Shown here in pieces: positions 49,343 to 56,457 of a stretch of DNA of 64,000 nucleotides (the stretch's first letter is position 1; the number at the start of each line of letters is the position of its first letter). Position numbers and translations under genes: made by a program. The stretch comes from Oscillospiraceae bacterium. Lineage in GTDB: Bacteria > Bacillota > Clostridia > Oscillospirales > Oscillospiraceae. The notes below the pieces were generated by a model that saw nothing but the letters and a program-made list of their open reading frames with translations, ran no database searches and was not told where the DNA came from. The stretch lies in assembly GCA_015067795.1 (NCBI GenBank), contig SVLU01000003.1:34006-98005 (forward strand), read 5' to 3'.

Positions 49343-50596
49343 TTATCCTCTCTTTCTCTCCACAAACGTAGCTGCAAAATCCCCATCATCATTTCCAACT
49401 ACCGTCGCCGCAAAATACCTGATTTCATCCATTGCATGGTCATTTTCCTTAACAGGCTTGTCGCTTTCAGAAGACTTGTCCCACACGTACAGAGAGAATT
49501 CACGGATAGCGTCCTCACAGGTATCGCAAATAATCAGCTTGCGGCTTTTTAAAAGGTCTGCCGTAATACGAATACCGCTGAGCACATCGTTTCGAGCCTT
49601 GATGACCTTTATTCCAAGCCTTGTAAGAGCCTGAATAAAGCTGGCTGCACTGGGGTCAACCACCACCGCTTCGATGGGTTTGTCACCTGCAAGTGCCAAC
49701 AGGTCACTGACATACTCGGCATCAGTCTTTTGATAACCCCTGTCGCGGGATGCAAAATAGTATTCCTTTATCCTGTACCACACTCCATTTCTAAGCCCCC
49801 ACAGGCCAAAGGAAGCGGGATTTGCCGTACCGTAATCGCAGGATATGTAATACCTCTCCATCCTGCCCTTTGGTACAGGCTCAACGTAGGAAGTATCGAA
49901 GAAGTCATAGATTACACCGTCAGCCGCAACCCACAGACCAAGAATGAACCGCTGATAAAACACCCCTGTATACAGATTTTCGTACCTATGTCGAATTGCA
50001 TCGGAAAGGGACGGATTATCCCTCATGGTAAAATGGAGATACAGAGCATTACGCTCACGAGCCTTTTTGATCCATTCCCTGTAAAACCAATGGGAGGGTC
50101 CCTCGGGATTGCAGTTGAACCAAAACTTACTGCCGGTAACCGAGCAACGCACACACGCCTGTTCAACAAAGCCTCTCGGCTGCAGTGCAACCTCATCAAG
50201 GAGCACCCCTGCGAAAGTGATACCCTGAATAAGTGCCGCAGAGCCCTCATCCTTACCACCGAAAAGGTGGAAATAATTCTCCCTGCCGTCCATTGAAACT
50301 GTGATAGTGTTTTTGGAGACCTTATCCTCACAGCTAAAACCCATCTCCTTCAAAAGAGGAATTAGCATATCAATAATGTTTCGCCTGAGAGAAACAATGG
50401 TCTTGCCGCAGATACCGAATTTCATTTTGTCAAACCGCCGCATCGCCCAGCAAACATAGGAAATGGACATAAAAAGCGTTTTACCGCTTCTGACAGCACC
50501 GTCACAAATAATGGCATCCATGTTTTTGCAAGGTGAATTGTCGCACCACCAGGTAAGGACCTTTAACTGCTTCTTTGAAATCTCGGTTATGTTCAA
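49343..50596 (-). CDS. Terminase large subunit (PBSX type)
   Basis: A 417-residue packaging motor. The ATPase has Walker A GAVRSGKT, Walker B in VLLDEVALQ and a coupling motif near FWFNCNPEGPSHWFYREW. The RNase H-fold nuclease has YISCDYGTANPASFGLWG, VVVDPSAASFIQ and a C-terminal ENDHAMDEIRYF. All motor and nuclease acidic residues that I can place are intact, so the enzyme should be able to package DNA. It overlaps the terS gene by 4 nt. Confidence 0.92.
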   Translation of the reverse strand: MNITEISKKQLKVLTWWCDNSPCKNMDAIICDGAVRSGKTLFMSISYVCWAMRRFDKMKFGICGKTIVSLRRNIIDMLIPLLKEMGFSCEDKVSKNTITVSMDGRENYFHLFGGKDEGSAALIQGITFAGVLLDEVALQPRGFVEQACVRCSVTGSKFWFNCNPEGPSHWFYREWIKKARERNALYLHFTMRDNPSLSDAIRHRYENLYTGVFYQRFILGLWVAADGVIYDFFDTSYVEPVPKGRMERYYISCDYGTANPASFGLWGLRNGVWYRIKEYYFASRDRGYQKTDAEYVSDLLALAGDKPIEAVVVDPSAASFIQALTRLGIKVIKARNDVLSGIRITADLLKSRKLIICDTCEDAIREFSLYVWDKSSESDKPVKENDHAMDEIRYFAATVVGNDDGDFAATFVERKRG

Positions 50597-50916
50597 TCCG
50601 CATCACTGTCTCTTTTTGCGGCAGCCCTGTCCATAGCCAAGAACAAAGCCTCAGCCCCCTGCGGTTTCCTCGCTTCAGGCTCCTCCAGCTCTCTGAGAAG
50701 CAGTTCAATTACCTTCAGCCTGTCTATAAGCTTCACCTCAACCGAGCCGTTCTGACTGTGCTTGATCTCCGAAAGAAGCGTAAGGTCAAGGGTTTCCAGC
50801 ATTTCAGTTTCATTTTCAGCACCAACGAAGGCCAATTTCACAATATCGTTGGAGCTTCCAAATGCTATTTCCGCAAGCCTTTCAAGCACGTTTTGACGTT
50901 TAATTTTCTTTGCCAA
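50593..50916 (-). CDS. Short terminase small subunit-like protein
   Basis: A 107-residue protein before terL. Helices VLERLAEIAFGSSNDIVKLAF and VEVKLIDRLKVIELLLREL match the oligomerisation part of terminase_2 small subunits. The N-terminal helix-turn-helix of that family, which recognises pac or cos sites, is missing: only about 10 basic residues precede the first helix. I start at TTG 50916, six nt after GGAGGTG; the ATG at 50931 would include that site. Upstream of it the frame runs into the leader hairpin. The small terminase of the Rhodobacter gene transfer agent is likewise reported to lack specific DNA recognition. Confidence 0.7.
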   Translation of the reverse strand: MAKKIKRQNVLERLAEIAFGSSNDIVKLAFVGAENETEMLETLDLTLLSEIKHSQNGSVEVKLIDRLKVIELLLRELEEPEARKPQGAEALFLAMDRAAAKRDSDAD

Positions 50917-50944
50917 AAAAAGCACCTCCATATACTGTGTAAAA

Positions 50945-50984
50945 ACGCCAAATTTTGCATAAAAAAATGCAAAAAATTTGGCGT
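50945..50984 (-). promoter_or_regulatory. Leader hairpin before the phage-like operon
   Basis: ACGCCAAATTTTGCAT (50945-50960) pairs with ATGCAAAAAATTTGGCGT (50967-50984) with a 2-nt bulge. On the minus strand the stem is followed by TTTTT, so it has the form of an intrinsic terminator 14 nt upstream of the terS start region. No gene lies upstream on that strand. It could attenuate the operon or bind a regulator. Confidence 0.65.
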
Positions 50985-51011
50985 AAAATAATTTTATTTC
51001 TGAAAATATTG

Positions 51012-51020
51012 TGGTATAAT
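51012..51020 (+). promoter_or_regulatory. Extended -10 promoter of the transketolase operon
   Basis: TGGTATAAT (51012-51020) is a TGn-extended -10 box. The -35 position (TTTTAT, 50992-50997) is poor, as is common with extended -10 promoters. The leader is about 90 nt. Confidence 0.65.
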
Positions 51021-51070
51021 AGTGACAACTGAGCAAAAATTAAAAATTAGATAAAAATGTACTACCGCAT

Positions 51071-51088
51071 TGCTGTTCATGAACAGCA
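51071..51088. promoter_or_regulatory. 18-bp perfect palindrome in the transketolase leader
   Basis: TGCTGTTCATGAACAGCA is a perfect 18-bp dyad about 45 nt downstream of the expected transcript start and 29 nt before the ATG. Its size and placement suit a repressor roadblock operator. The regulator is unknown. Confidence 0.6.
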
Positions 51089-51116
51089 AATGCACCGATT
51101 TAAAGAGAGGGAAAAA

Positions 51117-51953
51117 ATGGACCAAAATAAGAAGCTGGAACTTTCCAAATTCGCTGTACAGATCCGAATGAATATAGTTGAACAGTTGAAGACTTTTGGT
51201 GTAGGTCACATAGGCGGCTGTCTCAGCATTGCTGATACAATTGCCGTTCTTTATGGCGACGTAATGAAGTATGATCCTCAGAATCCGGGCTGGGCTGACC
51301 GTGACAAGCTGGTTATGTCCAAGGGTCACGCCGGTCCCGCTGTATACGCAGCACTTGCCCTCAAGGGCTTTTTCCCGGCAGAAATGCTCCACACCCTGAA
51401 TCAGGGCGGAACACATCTTCCAAGCCATTGCGACAGAAACAAGACTCCCGGTATCGACATGACCACTGGCTCTCTTGGTCAGGGTTCATCTCTGGCAATC
51501 GGCATGGCACTCGGCGACAAGCTCAAGGGTCGTGACAGCCGTACCTTCCTCATCTGCGGTGACGGTGAGATAAACGAAGGTCAGTTCTGGGAAGCAGTAA
51601 TGTTCGCAGGTGCAAAGAAAATCAATAACCTTGTTATCATGGTTGATAACAACAAGAAGCAGCTTGATGGCACAACAGAAGAAGTTCTGAACATTGGCGA
51701 CATTTGTGAAAAGCTCAAGGCATTTGGTCTCGACGCACGCAGAATTGACGGCAACAACATCGAAGAGCTGTACAACTCCTTAAAAGAAACAGGAACAAAC
51801 GGCAAGCCAACCGCACTGGTACTTGACACAGTCAAGGGTAAGGGCATCGTTGAGGTTGAGAATACATACGCCAACCACAGCATGACCGTTACAAAAGAAA
51901 CAGGCGACAAGTGGATCGCTGAACTGCAGGCTGAATATGACAGATTGGGTTAA
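51117..51953 (+). CDS. Transketolase, N-terminal subunit
   Basis: The thiamine-diphosphate-binding half of a split transketolase, which moves two-carbon units in the non-oxidative pentose phosphate pathway. The 278-residue protein has GHIGGCLSIAD, DKLVMSKGHAGPAVYAAL, TTGSLGQG and the ThDP-Mg motif GDGEINEGQFWEAVMFAG. DNNKKQLDG and the C-terminal KGKGI follow. I chose ATG 51117, preceded by GAGAGGGA. The C-terminal subunit follows after 12 nt. Two-gene transketolases are common in clostridia. Confidence 0.93.
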   Translation: MDQNKKLELSKFAVQIRMNIVEQLKTFGVGHIGGCLSIADTIAVLYGDVMKYDPQNPGWADRDKLVMSKGHAGPAVYAALALKGFFPAEMLHTLNQGGTHLPSHCDRNKTPGIDMTTGSLGQGSSLAIGMALGDKLKGRDSRTFLICGDGEINEGQFWEAVMFAGAKKINNLVIMVDNNKKQLDGTTEEVLNIGDICEKLKAFGLDARRIDGNNIEELYNSLKETGTNGKPTALVLDTVKGKGIVEVENTYANHSMTVTKETGDKWIAELQAEYDRLG

Positions 51954-51965
51954 GGAGTCAGAGAG

Positions 51966-52916
51966 ATGAACATTGTATATACAGGTAAAAATGACCCACG
52001 AACTTTCAAGGAAGTGGCAAGCGAAACTATCGCTCGCCTTGTAGAAAAGGACCCCGATGTTATTTATCTTGACGCAGACGTTATGAGCTGTATCGGCACT
52101 CTCGGCTGGGCAAAGACTCACACAGACCGTGCGATCAACTGCGGTATTGCCGAATCCAACATGGTCGGTATTGCCTGCGGTCTGTCCGCAGCAGGCTTCA
52201 AGCCTATCGTTCATTCCTTTGGTCCATTCGTTTCCAGACGAGTATTTGACCAGGTATTCCTTTCCGGTGGTTATGCAAAGAACGATATCACCATCATCGG
52301 CTCCGACCCGGGTGTTGTAGCAGCCTTCAACGGCGGCACTCATATGCCTTTTGAAGATCTTGCAATGTACAGAGCAATTCCGGGTGCAACCGTATTTGAC
52401 ATAGCTGATCCAAATATGCTGGAAAGCGTACTGGAACAGGCAGTAAACCTTCCCGGTGTTAAGTACATCAGAACTCCAAGAAAGCTTGCCGCAACGATCT
52501 ATGAAAAGGGCGAAACACTCCCTGTAGGCAAGGCAATCCCACTTCGCGAAGGTACAGACGCGGTTATCTTCGCAAGCGGCATTATGGTACACGAAGCAAT
52601 GCAGGCAGCAGCCCAGCTTGAAGCTGAAGGCGTAAGCGTAAGCGTTGTAAACGTATTCACCATCAAGCCTATCGATGCTGAAACAATTCTCAAGAGCTGT
52701 GAAGGCAAGAAGGCTGTTCTTGTAACAGAAAACCACAACAAATTCGGCGGTCTTTACAGTGCAGTCTGTGAAGTGATCGCAGGTAAGGTTTCCGCAAATG
52801 TAGGCTGCGTTGCTGTAAATGACAGCTTTGGTGAGGTTGGTTCCGTTGGTTATCTCCAGGAACGCTTCGGTCTCACAGCGGCAAGCATTGTTAAGACCCT
52901 TAAGGAACTTCTGTAA
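51966..52916 (+). CDS. Transketolase, C-terminal subunit
   Basis: A 316-residue partner with the pyrimidine-binding (YIYLDADV, INCGIAESNMVGIACGLSAAGFKPI) and C-terminal (GTDAVIFASGIMVHEAMQAAAQLEAEGVSVSVVNVFTIKPID) domains. The catalytic Glu lies in GIAESN. Strong codon bias and a shared terminator show that the two halves form one highly expressed operon. A DXS- or pyruvate-type role is less likely because the N-terminal partner carries transketolase motifs. Confidence 0.93.
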   Translation: MNIVYTGKNDPRTFKEVASETIARLVEKDPDVIYLDADVMSCIGTLGWAKTHTDRAINCGIAESNMVGIACGLSAAGFKPIVHSFGPFVSRRVFDQVFLSGGYAKNDITIIGSDPGVVAAFNGGTHMPFEDLAMYRAIPGATVFDIADPNMLESVLEQAVNLPGVKYIRTPRKLAATIYEKGETLPVGKAIPLREGTDAVIFASGIMVHEAMQAAAQLEAEGVSVSVVNVFTIKPIDAETILKSCEGKKAVLVTENHNKFGGLYSAVCEVIAGKVSANVGCVAVNDSFGEVGSVGYLQERFGLTAASIVKTLKELL

Positions 52917-52932
52917 ATTTAAAAATCAAAAA

Positions 52933-52959
52933 AGACCGACCTTATCACAAGGTCGGTCT
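52933..52959 (+). terminator. Terminator of the transketolase operon
   Basis: An 11-bp stem, AGACCGACCTT (52933-52943) with AAGGTCGGTCT (52949-52959), has a 5-nt loop; only weak T-richness follows. Confidence 0.75.
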
Positions 52960-52998
52960 ACTCATAGTAACGCTCCACTATCACTCCGATGCCACACT

Positions 52999-53090
52999 CC
53001 CTCAGGCCATTCCGAGGGTTCCTTCCCTCAGGTCATTCCGAGGGTTCCTTCCCTCAGGTCATTCCGAGGAGCGAAGCGACGTGGGAATCT
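52999..53090. repeat. Tandem 26-bp repeats ending in a TGTCATTCC-type repeat
   Basis: Units at 52999-53024 and 53025-53050 (CCCTCAGG, then Y-CATTCCGAGGG, then TTCCTT) differ at one base. A third, from 53051, runs into GAGCGAAGCGACGTGGGAATCT, the standard 3' part of the dispersed family seen at 8.3 kb. This shows tandem growth of a repeat end. No gene lies in 52917-53122. Confidence 0.8.
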
Positions 53091-53122
53091 TTCATTAATA
53101 ATCATAATCAAAGAGGATAATC

Positions 53123-53674
53123 ATGCTTATTTATTTATTACGACACGGTGAAACAGACTGGAATAAAGAAAAACGCCTTCAGGGTCGTGAGGATGTCCCC
53201 CTCAATGCCACAGGTATACAGCAGGCTCATAACGCCACCGTCATGTTTGATGACATACATCTGGACCTTATTCTCACCAGTCCCCTTTCCCGGGCAAAGG
53301 TCACAGCGCAGATAATCGCAGACTACACAAACACTCCGGTTATTGTTGAACCTGATCTCACCGAGCGTGATTTTGGTTCACTCTCAGCCACAATTCCATC
53401 CAGCGGCGATATCTTCCGTCTTACCGATGAGACGGATGACGTTGAACCTGTGGAACACGTAGCTGACCGCATCATCGAAGTAATAAGGAAATACCCTCTG
53501 AACTCTTCAATTCTTCTTGTATCTCACGGCGGAGCAATTAACTCCGTACTGGTAAGAGCCGCAGGCAAGGTTGTAGGCCCGGGACGTACAAGACTTAAAA
53601 ACACCTGTCTTTCCTGTCTTGAATACGACGGTGAAAGCTTCAATGTTTTATTCTATAACAGAACAGCAGAATAA
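53123..53674 (+). CDS. Histidine phosphatase family protein
   Basis: A 183-residue phosphoglycerate mutase-like phosphatase. The catalytic RHGETDWN (His8) comes early, LTSPLSRAKVTAQII and LTERDFGSL follow, and the second His is in LVSHGGAINSV. Length and sequence fit small phosphatases rather than the glycolytic mutase. Substrate is unknown; related enzymes act on cobalamin precursors or phosphosugars. AGAGGA precedes the ATG. It is a single gene with its own terminator. Confidence 0.9.
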   Translation: MLIYLLRHGETDWNKEKRLQGREDVPLNATGIQQAHNATVMFDDIHLDLILTSPLSRAKVTAQIIADYTNTPVIVEPDLTERDFGSLSATIPSSGDIFRLTDETDDVEPVEHVADRIIEVIRKYPLNSSILLVSHGGAINSVLVRAAGKVVGPGRTRLKNTCLSCLEYDGESFNVLFYNRTAE

Positions 53675-53680
53675 AAGAAG

Positions 53681-53708
53681 TCACCTTCCAAAAGGAAGGT
53701 GATTTTTT
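53681..53708 (+). terminator. Terminator of the histidine phosphatase gene
   Basis: A 9-bp stem, TCACCTTCC (53681-53689) with GGAAGGTGA (53694-53702), has an AAAA loop and six T residues. Confidence 0.9.
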
Positions 53709-53779
53709 ATCAACATCTAATATATCCCTAAATTTTACACAAAAACTCAGGAAATCTTCTCCATTTTTTAAACAACTTG

Positions 53780-53808
53780 TTGCAAACTGTAATTATATAT
53801 GTTATATT
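53780..53808 (+). promoter_or_regulatory. Promoter of the symporter gene
   Basis: TTGCAA (53780-53785), a 17-nt spacer and TATATT (53803-53808) lie 44 nt before the ATG. Confidence 0.72.
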
Positions 53809-53852
53809 AGTTTGAAGCTATCAATAAGCTTAAAAAAACAGGAGGAAAAAAC

Positions 53853-55112
53853 ATGGAAAAACAGAAGAAGAAACTATCCCTGACCACCAGCATTTTCATC
53901 AGCCTTGTGCTTGGTGTAATCGTTGGCGTTCTGATGCAGAACGTATCAGACATCGCCGTAAACTACATCAAGCCTTTCGGTACAATCTATCTCAATCTCA
54001 TCAAGATGGTCGTTGTACCGGTAGTATTGCTCTCCATCATGCAGGGCATCGTCTCCCTTCAGGACATCAAAAAAGTCGGTGCAATCGGCGTACGCACAAT
54101 CGTTTACTACTTCTTAACCACCGCACTGGCAATCACAATCGGTCTCATCTTCGCGAATGTTCTTAATGTTGGTGCAGGCTACGTTCTTCCTGCAGGCGAA
54201 CTTACCTACGAAGCATCTGCAGCTCCAAACTTCATGGATACTCTGGTAAACATTTTCCCATCCAACTTCTTTGAACCACTTTCAAGCGCAACGATGCTTC
54301 AGGTTATTGTAATTGCAGTATTCTTTGGCTTTGGTGTTATCCTTGCCGGCGAAAAGGGTCAGCCTGCTTCCAGAGCAATCGACAGCCTTGCAGAAGTTTC
54401 CTTCAAGGTTATGGGCATGATCATCAAGCTCTCCCCAATCGGTGTATTCGCACTTATCTGCCCTGTAATCGCACAGAATGGACCGGCTGTACTGCTCCCT
54501 CTGCTGAAGGTAATTCTTGTAGCTTATGTAGCATACATACTCCACATGGTCGTGGTATATTCTTCCGCTGTAAAGGGCTTTGCAGGTCTCAGCCCAATTA
54601 AGTTCTTCAAGATCATGAGCGGTCCTATCCTCTTCGCTTTCTCCAGTGCAAGCAGCGTAGGCGTTCTTCCATTCAACATGGAAGCAACAGAAAAGCTCGG
54701 TGCACGTAAGGAAATCTCTTCCTTCGTACTCCCACTTGGTGCAACCATCAACATGGATGGTACTGCAATCTATCAGGGCGTATGTGCTATCTTCATCGCT
54801 CAGATCTTCGGTATCGACCTTAATATCACTCAGCAGCTCACCATCATTCTCACCGCAACATTGGCTTCCATCGGTACAGCAGGTGTTCCCGGTTCCGGTA
54901 TGATCATGCTGGCCATGGTTCTCCAGAGCGTAGGTCTTCCGGTCGAAGGTATCGCACTTGTTGCAGGTATCGACCGTATTCTTGATATGGGCCGTACCGT
55001 TGTTAACATCACCGGCGACGCTTCCTGTGCAGTATGCGTTGACGCAATGGACAGAAGAAGAGAAGCAAAGCGTCTTGCTAAGCAGGCTAAGAACGCAGAA
55101 GCTGCTAAGTAA
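53853..55112 (+). CDS. Dicarboxylate/amino acid:cation symporter (DAACS family)
   Basis: A 419-residue glutamate-transporter-fold protein with eight membrane helices and two re-entrant hairpins. Diagnostic parts are LNLIKMVVVPVVLLSIMQGI, the first hairpin FAFSSASSVGVLPFN, the Na+/substrate motif LPLGATINMDGTAIYQGV, and the second hairpin ASIGTAGVPGSG. The substrate helix has IDRILDMGRTVVNITGDASCA. The Arg in DMGRTVVN favours an acidic substrate (glutamate/aspartate or dicarboxylate). AGGAGG precedes the ATG. The C-terminus is a charged Lys/Ala tail. Confidence 0.92.
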   Translation: MEKQKKKLSLTTSIFISLVLGVIVGVLMQNVSDIAVNYIKPFGTIYLNLIKMVVVPVVLLSIMQGIVSLQDIKKVGAIGVRTIVYYFLTTALAITIGLIFANVLNVGAGYVLPAGELTYEASAAPNFMDTLVNIFPSNFFEPLSSATMLQVIVIAVFFGFGVILAGEKGQPASRAIDSLAEVSFKVMGMIIKLSPIGVFALICPVIAQNGPAVLLPLLKVILVAYVAYILHMVVVYSSAVKGFAGLSPIKFFKIMSGPILFAFSSASSVGVLPFNMEATEKLGARKEISSFVLPLGATINMDGTAIYQGVCAIFIAQIFGIDLNITQQLTIILTATLASIGTAGVPGSGMIMLAMVLQSVGLPVEGIALVAGIDRILDMGRTVVNITGDASCAVCVDAMDRRREAKRLAKQAKNAEAAK

Positions 55113-55126
55113 TGATAATAAAATTA

Positions 55127-55161
55127 ATTGCACTCCGTGAAAAAACGGAGTGCAATTTTTT
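55127..55161 (+). terminator. Terminator of the symporter gene
   Basis: A 12-bp stem, ATTGCACTCCGT (55127-55138) with ACGGAGTGCAAT (55145-55156), is followed by TTTTT. Confidence 0.92.
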
Positions 55162-55171
55162 GCATAAGAAA

Positions 55172-55197
55172 GAGCCATTGGCAAATGCCAATGGCTC
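55172..55197 (-). terminator. Terminator of hom-lysC
   Basis: A 12-bp stem, GAGCCATTGGCA (55172-55183) with TGCCAATGGCTC (55186-55197), has a 2-nt spacer and is followed on the minus strand by TTTCTTATG. It lies 13 nt after the lysC stop. Confidence 0.78.
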
Positions 55198-55210
55198 AAA
55201 TCATTTACTA

Positions 55211-56419
55211 TTAGTCACCAAAGAACTTATTGTGGATGGACTGAACTGCTCTGTCTGCATACTGCTCGTCAACGATAACGCTGATCTTGATTTCGCTTGT
55301 GGAGATCATGCTGATGTTAACCTTAGCATCATAGAGAGCCTCAAACATAAGAGCTGCGATACCGGAAGCGGACATCATGCCGGCACCAACGATGGAGATC
55401 TTGGAAACCTTTGTATTAACAATAATCTTGGAGAAGCCAAGAACGGATTTGTATTCTTCAAGAGCGTTTACGCAAGCTTCTGTATCATTTTTGGAGATTG
55501 TGAAGCTGATATCCTGAGAGCTGTCCTTGGCAGCAGACTGGAGAATAATATCCACATTGATCTTCTTAGCTGCAAGAACTCTGAAGAGCTTAAAAGCAAT
55601 ACCCGGTTCATCCTTAAGGCCAACAATGCCAATGCTTACTGTATCATTATCTTTCGCAATACCGCTGATTTTAGTTTGTTCCATATTAGTAACCTCCTTA
55701 ACTTTAGTGCCCGGAACTCTCTGGTAGCTGGAAAGAACTTCCAAGTCTACACAGTAACGCTTTGCCATTTCAACAGAGCGGTTATGAAGAACCTGAGCAC
55801 CCATAGATGCCAGCTCCAGCATTTCGTCATAAGTAATTTCCTGTAATTTTCTTGCACCCTGAACCTTTCTTGGGTCAGCGGTGTAAACGCCGTCAACGTC
55901 TGTGTAGATCTGACACAGATCAGCGTGCATAGCGGCAGCAATTGCAACAGCGGTAGTATCAGAACCGCCTCTACCGAGAGTGGTGATATCATCATACTTG
56001 TTGATGCCCTGGAAGCCTGCAACAATAACGATTCTGCGCTTATCAAGCTCCTTACGGATACGGTCGCAGCCGACCTTCTTAATTCTTGCGTTGGAGTAGG
56101 TGGAATTGGTGATCATGCCAATCTGCCAGCCGGTAAGGGAAATAACAGGAATACCCATACCTTCGATGCACATAGCACAGAGGGAAATGGAAATCTGCTC
56201 ACCTGTGCTGAGAAGCATATCCATTTCACGCTTGGATGGCTTTGGATTGATTTCCATTGCCTTTTCGATGAGATCGTCGGTAGTATCACCCTGAGCGGAA
56301 AGAACTACAACAACGTCATTACCTGCCTTATATGTATCAGTAATGATACCGGCAACACGCTTAATTTTTTCAGCGTTTGCGACAGAGCTGCCGCCAAACT
56401 TTTGAACAATTAATGCCAT
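55211..56419 (-). CDS. lysC: Aspartate kinase
   Basis: The first committed step of the aspartate family: aspartate to 4-phosphoaspartate. The 402-residue protein has the KFGGSSVA start, LLSTGEQIS, GRGGSDTTAVAIAAA and TDVDGVYTADPR. Two C-terminal ACT domains (about 260-402) end SMISTSEIKISVIV, the usual seat of lysine or threonine feedback. AAGGAAGG lies upstream of the ATG. It is downstream of hom by 38 nt in one transcript. Confidence 0.95.
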   Translation of the reverse strand: MALIVQKFGGSSVANAEKIKRVAGIITDTYKAGNDVVVVLSAQGDTTDDLIEKAMEINPKPSKREMDMLLSTGEQISISLCAMCIEGMGIPVISLTGWQIGMITNSTYSNARIKKVGCDRIRKELDKRRIVIVAGFQGINKYDDITTLGRGGSDTTAVAIAAAMHADLCQIYTDVDGVYTADPRKVQGARKLQEITYDEMLELASMGAQVLHNRSVEMAKRYCVDLEVLSSYQRVPGTKVKEVTNMEQTKISGIAKDNDTVSIGIVGLKDEPGIAFKLFRVLAAKKINVDIILQSAAKDSSQDISFTISKNDTEACVNALEEYKSVLGFSKIIVNTKVSKISIVGAGMMSASGIAALMFEALYDAKVNISMISTSEIKISVIVDEQYADRAVQSIHNKFFGD

Positions 56420-56457
56420 TTTATATACTCAACCTTCCTTTAGCATATCAAAAACAA

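Larger units (their letters stand above)
38541..50984 (-). mobile_element. Compact head-plus-contractile-tail cassette, GTA-like or domesticated prophage
   Basis: Eighteen minus-strand genes, mostly overlapping or separated by under 20 bp, follow the PBSX/Mu-like order: TerS, TerL, portal, protease, decoration protein, capsid, connector, head closure, tail terminator, sheath, tube, chaperone, LysM protein, hub, spike, gp25, gpJ, gp48. Absent are integrase, excisionase, repressor, replication, holin/endolysin, tail fibres and a tape-measure protein. One leader hairpin and one terminator bracket the unit. Two dispersed chromosomal repeats are inserted in it. I see no flanking attachment-site duplication. 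Every reading frame is intact apart from the repeat-altered connector start. Confidence 0.75.

Noticed and set aside
38593..50916. Active complete prophage
   Set aside because: Integration, control, replication and lysis genes are all missing, and I found no flanking attachment-site duplication.
38593..50916. Headless contractile injection system or tailocin
   Set aside because: Portal, capsid, decoration, protease and both terminase genes are present, so a DNA-filled head is encoded.
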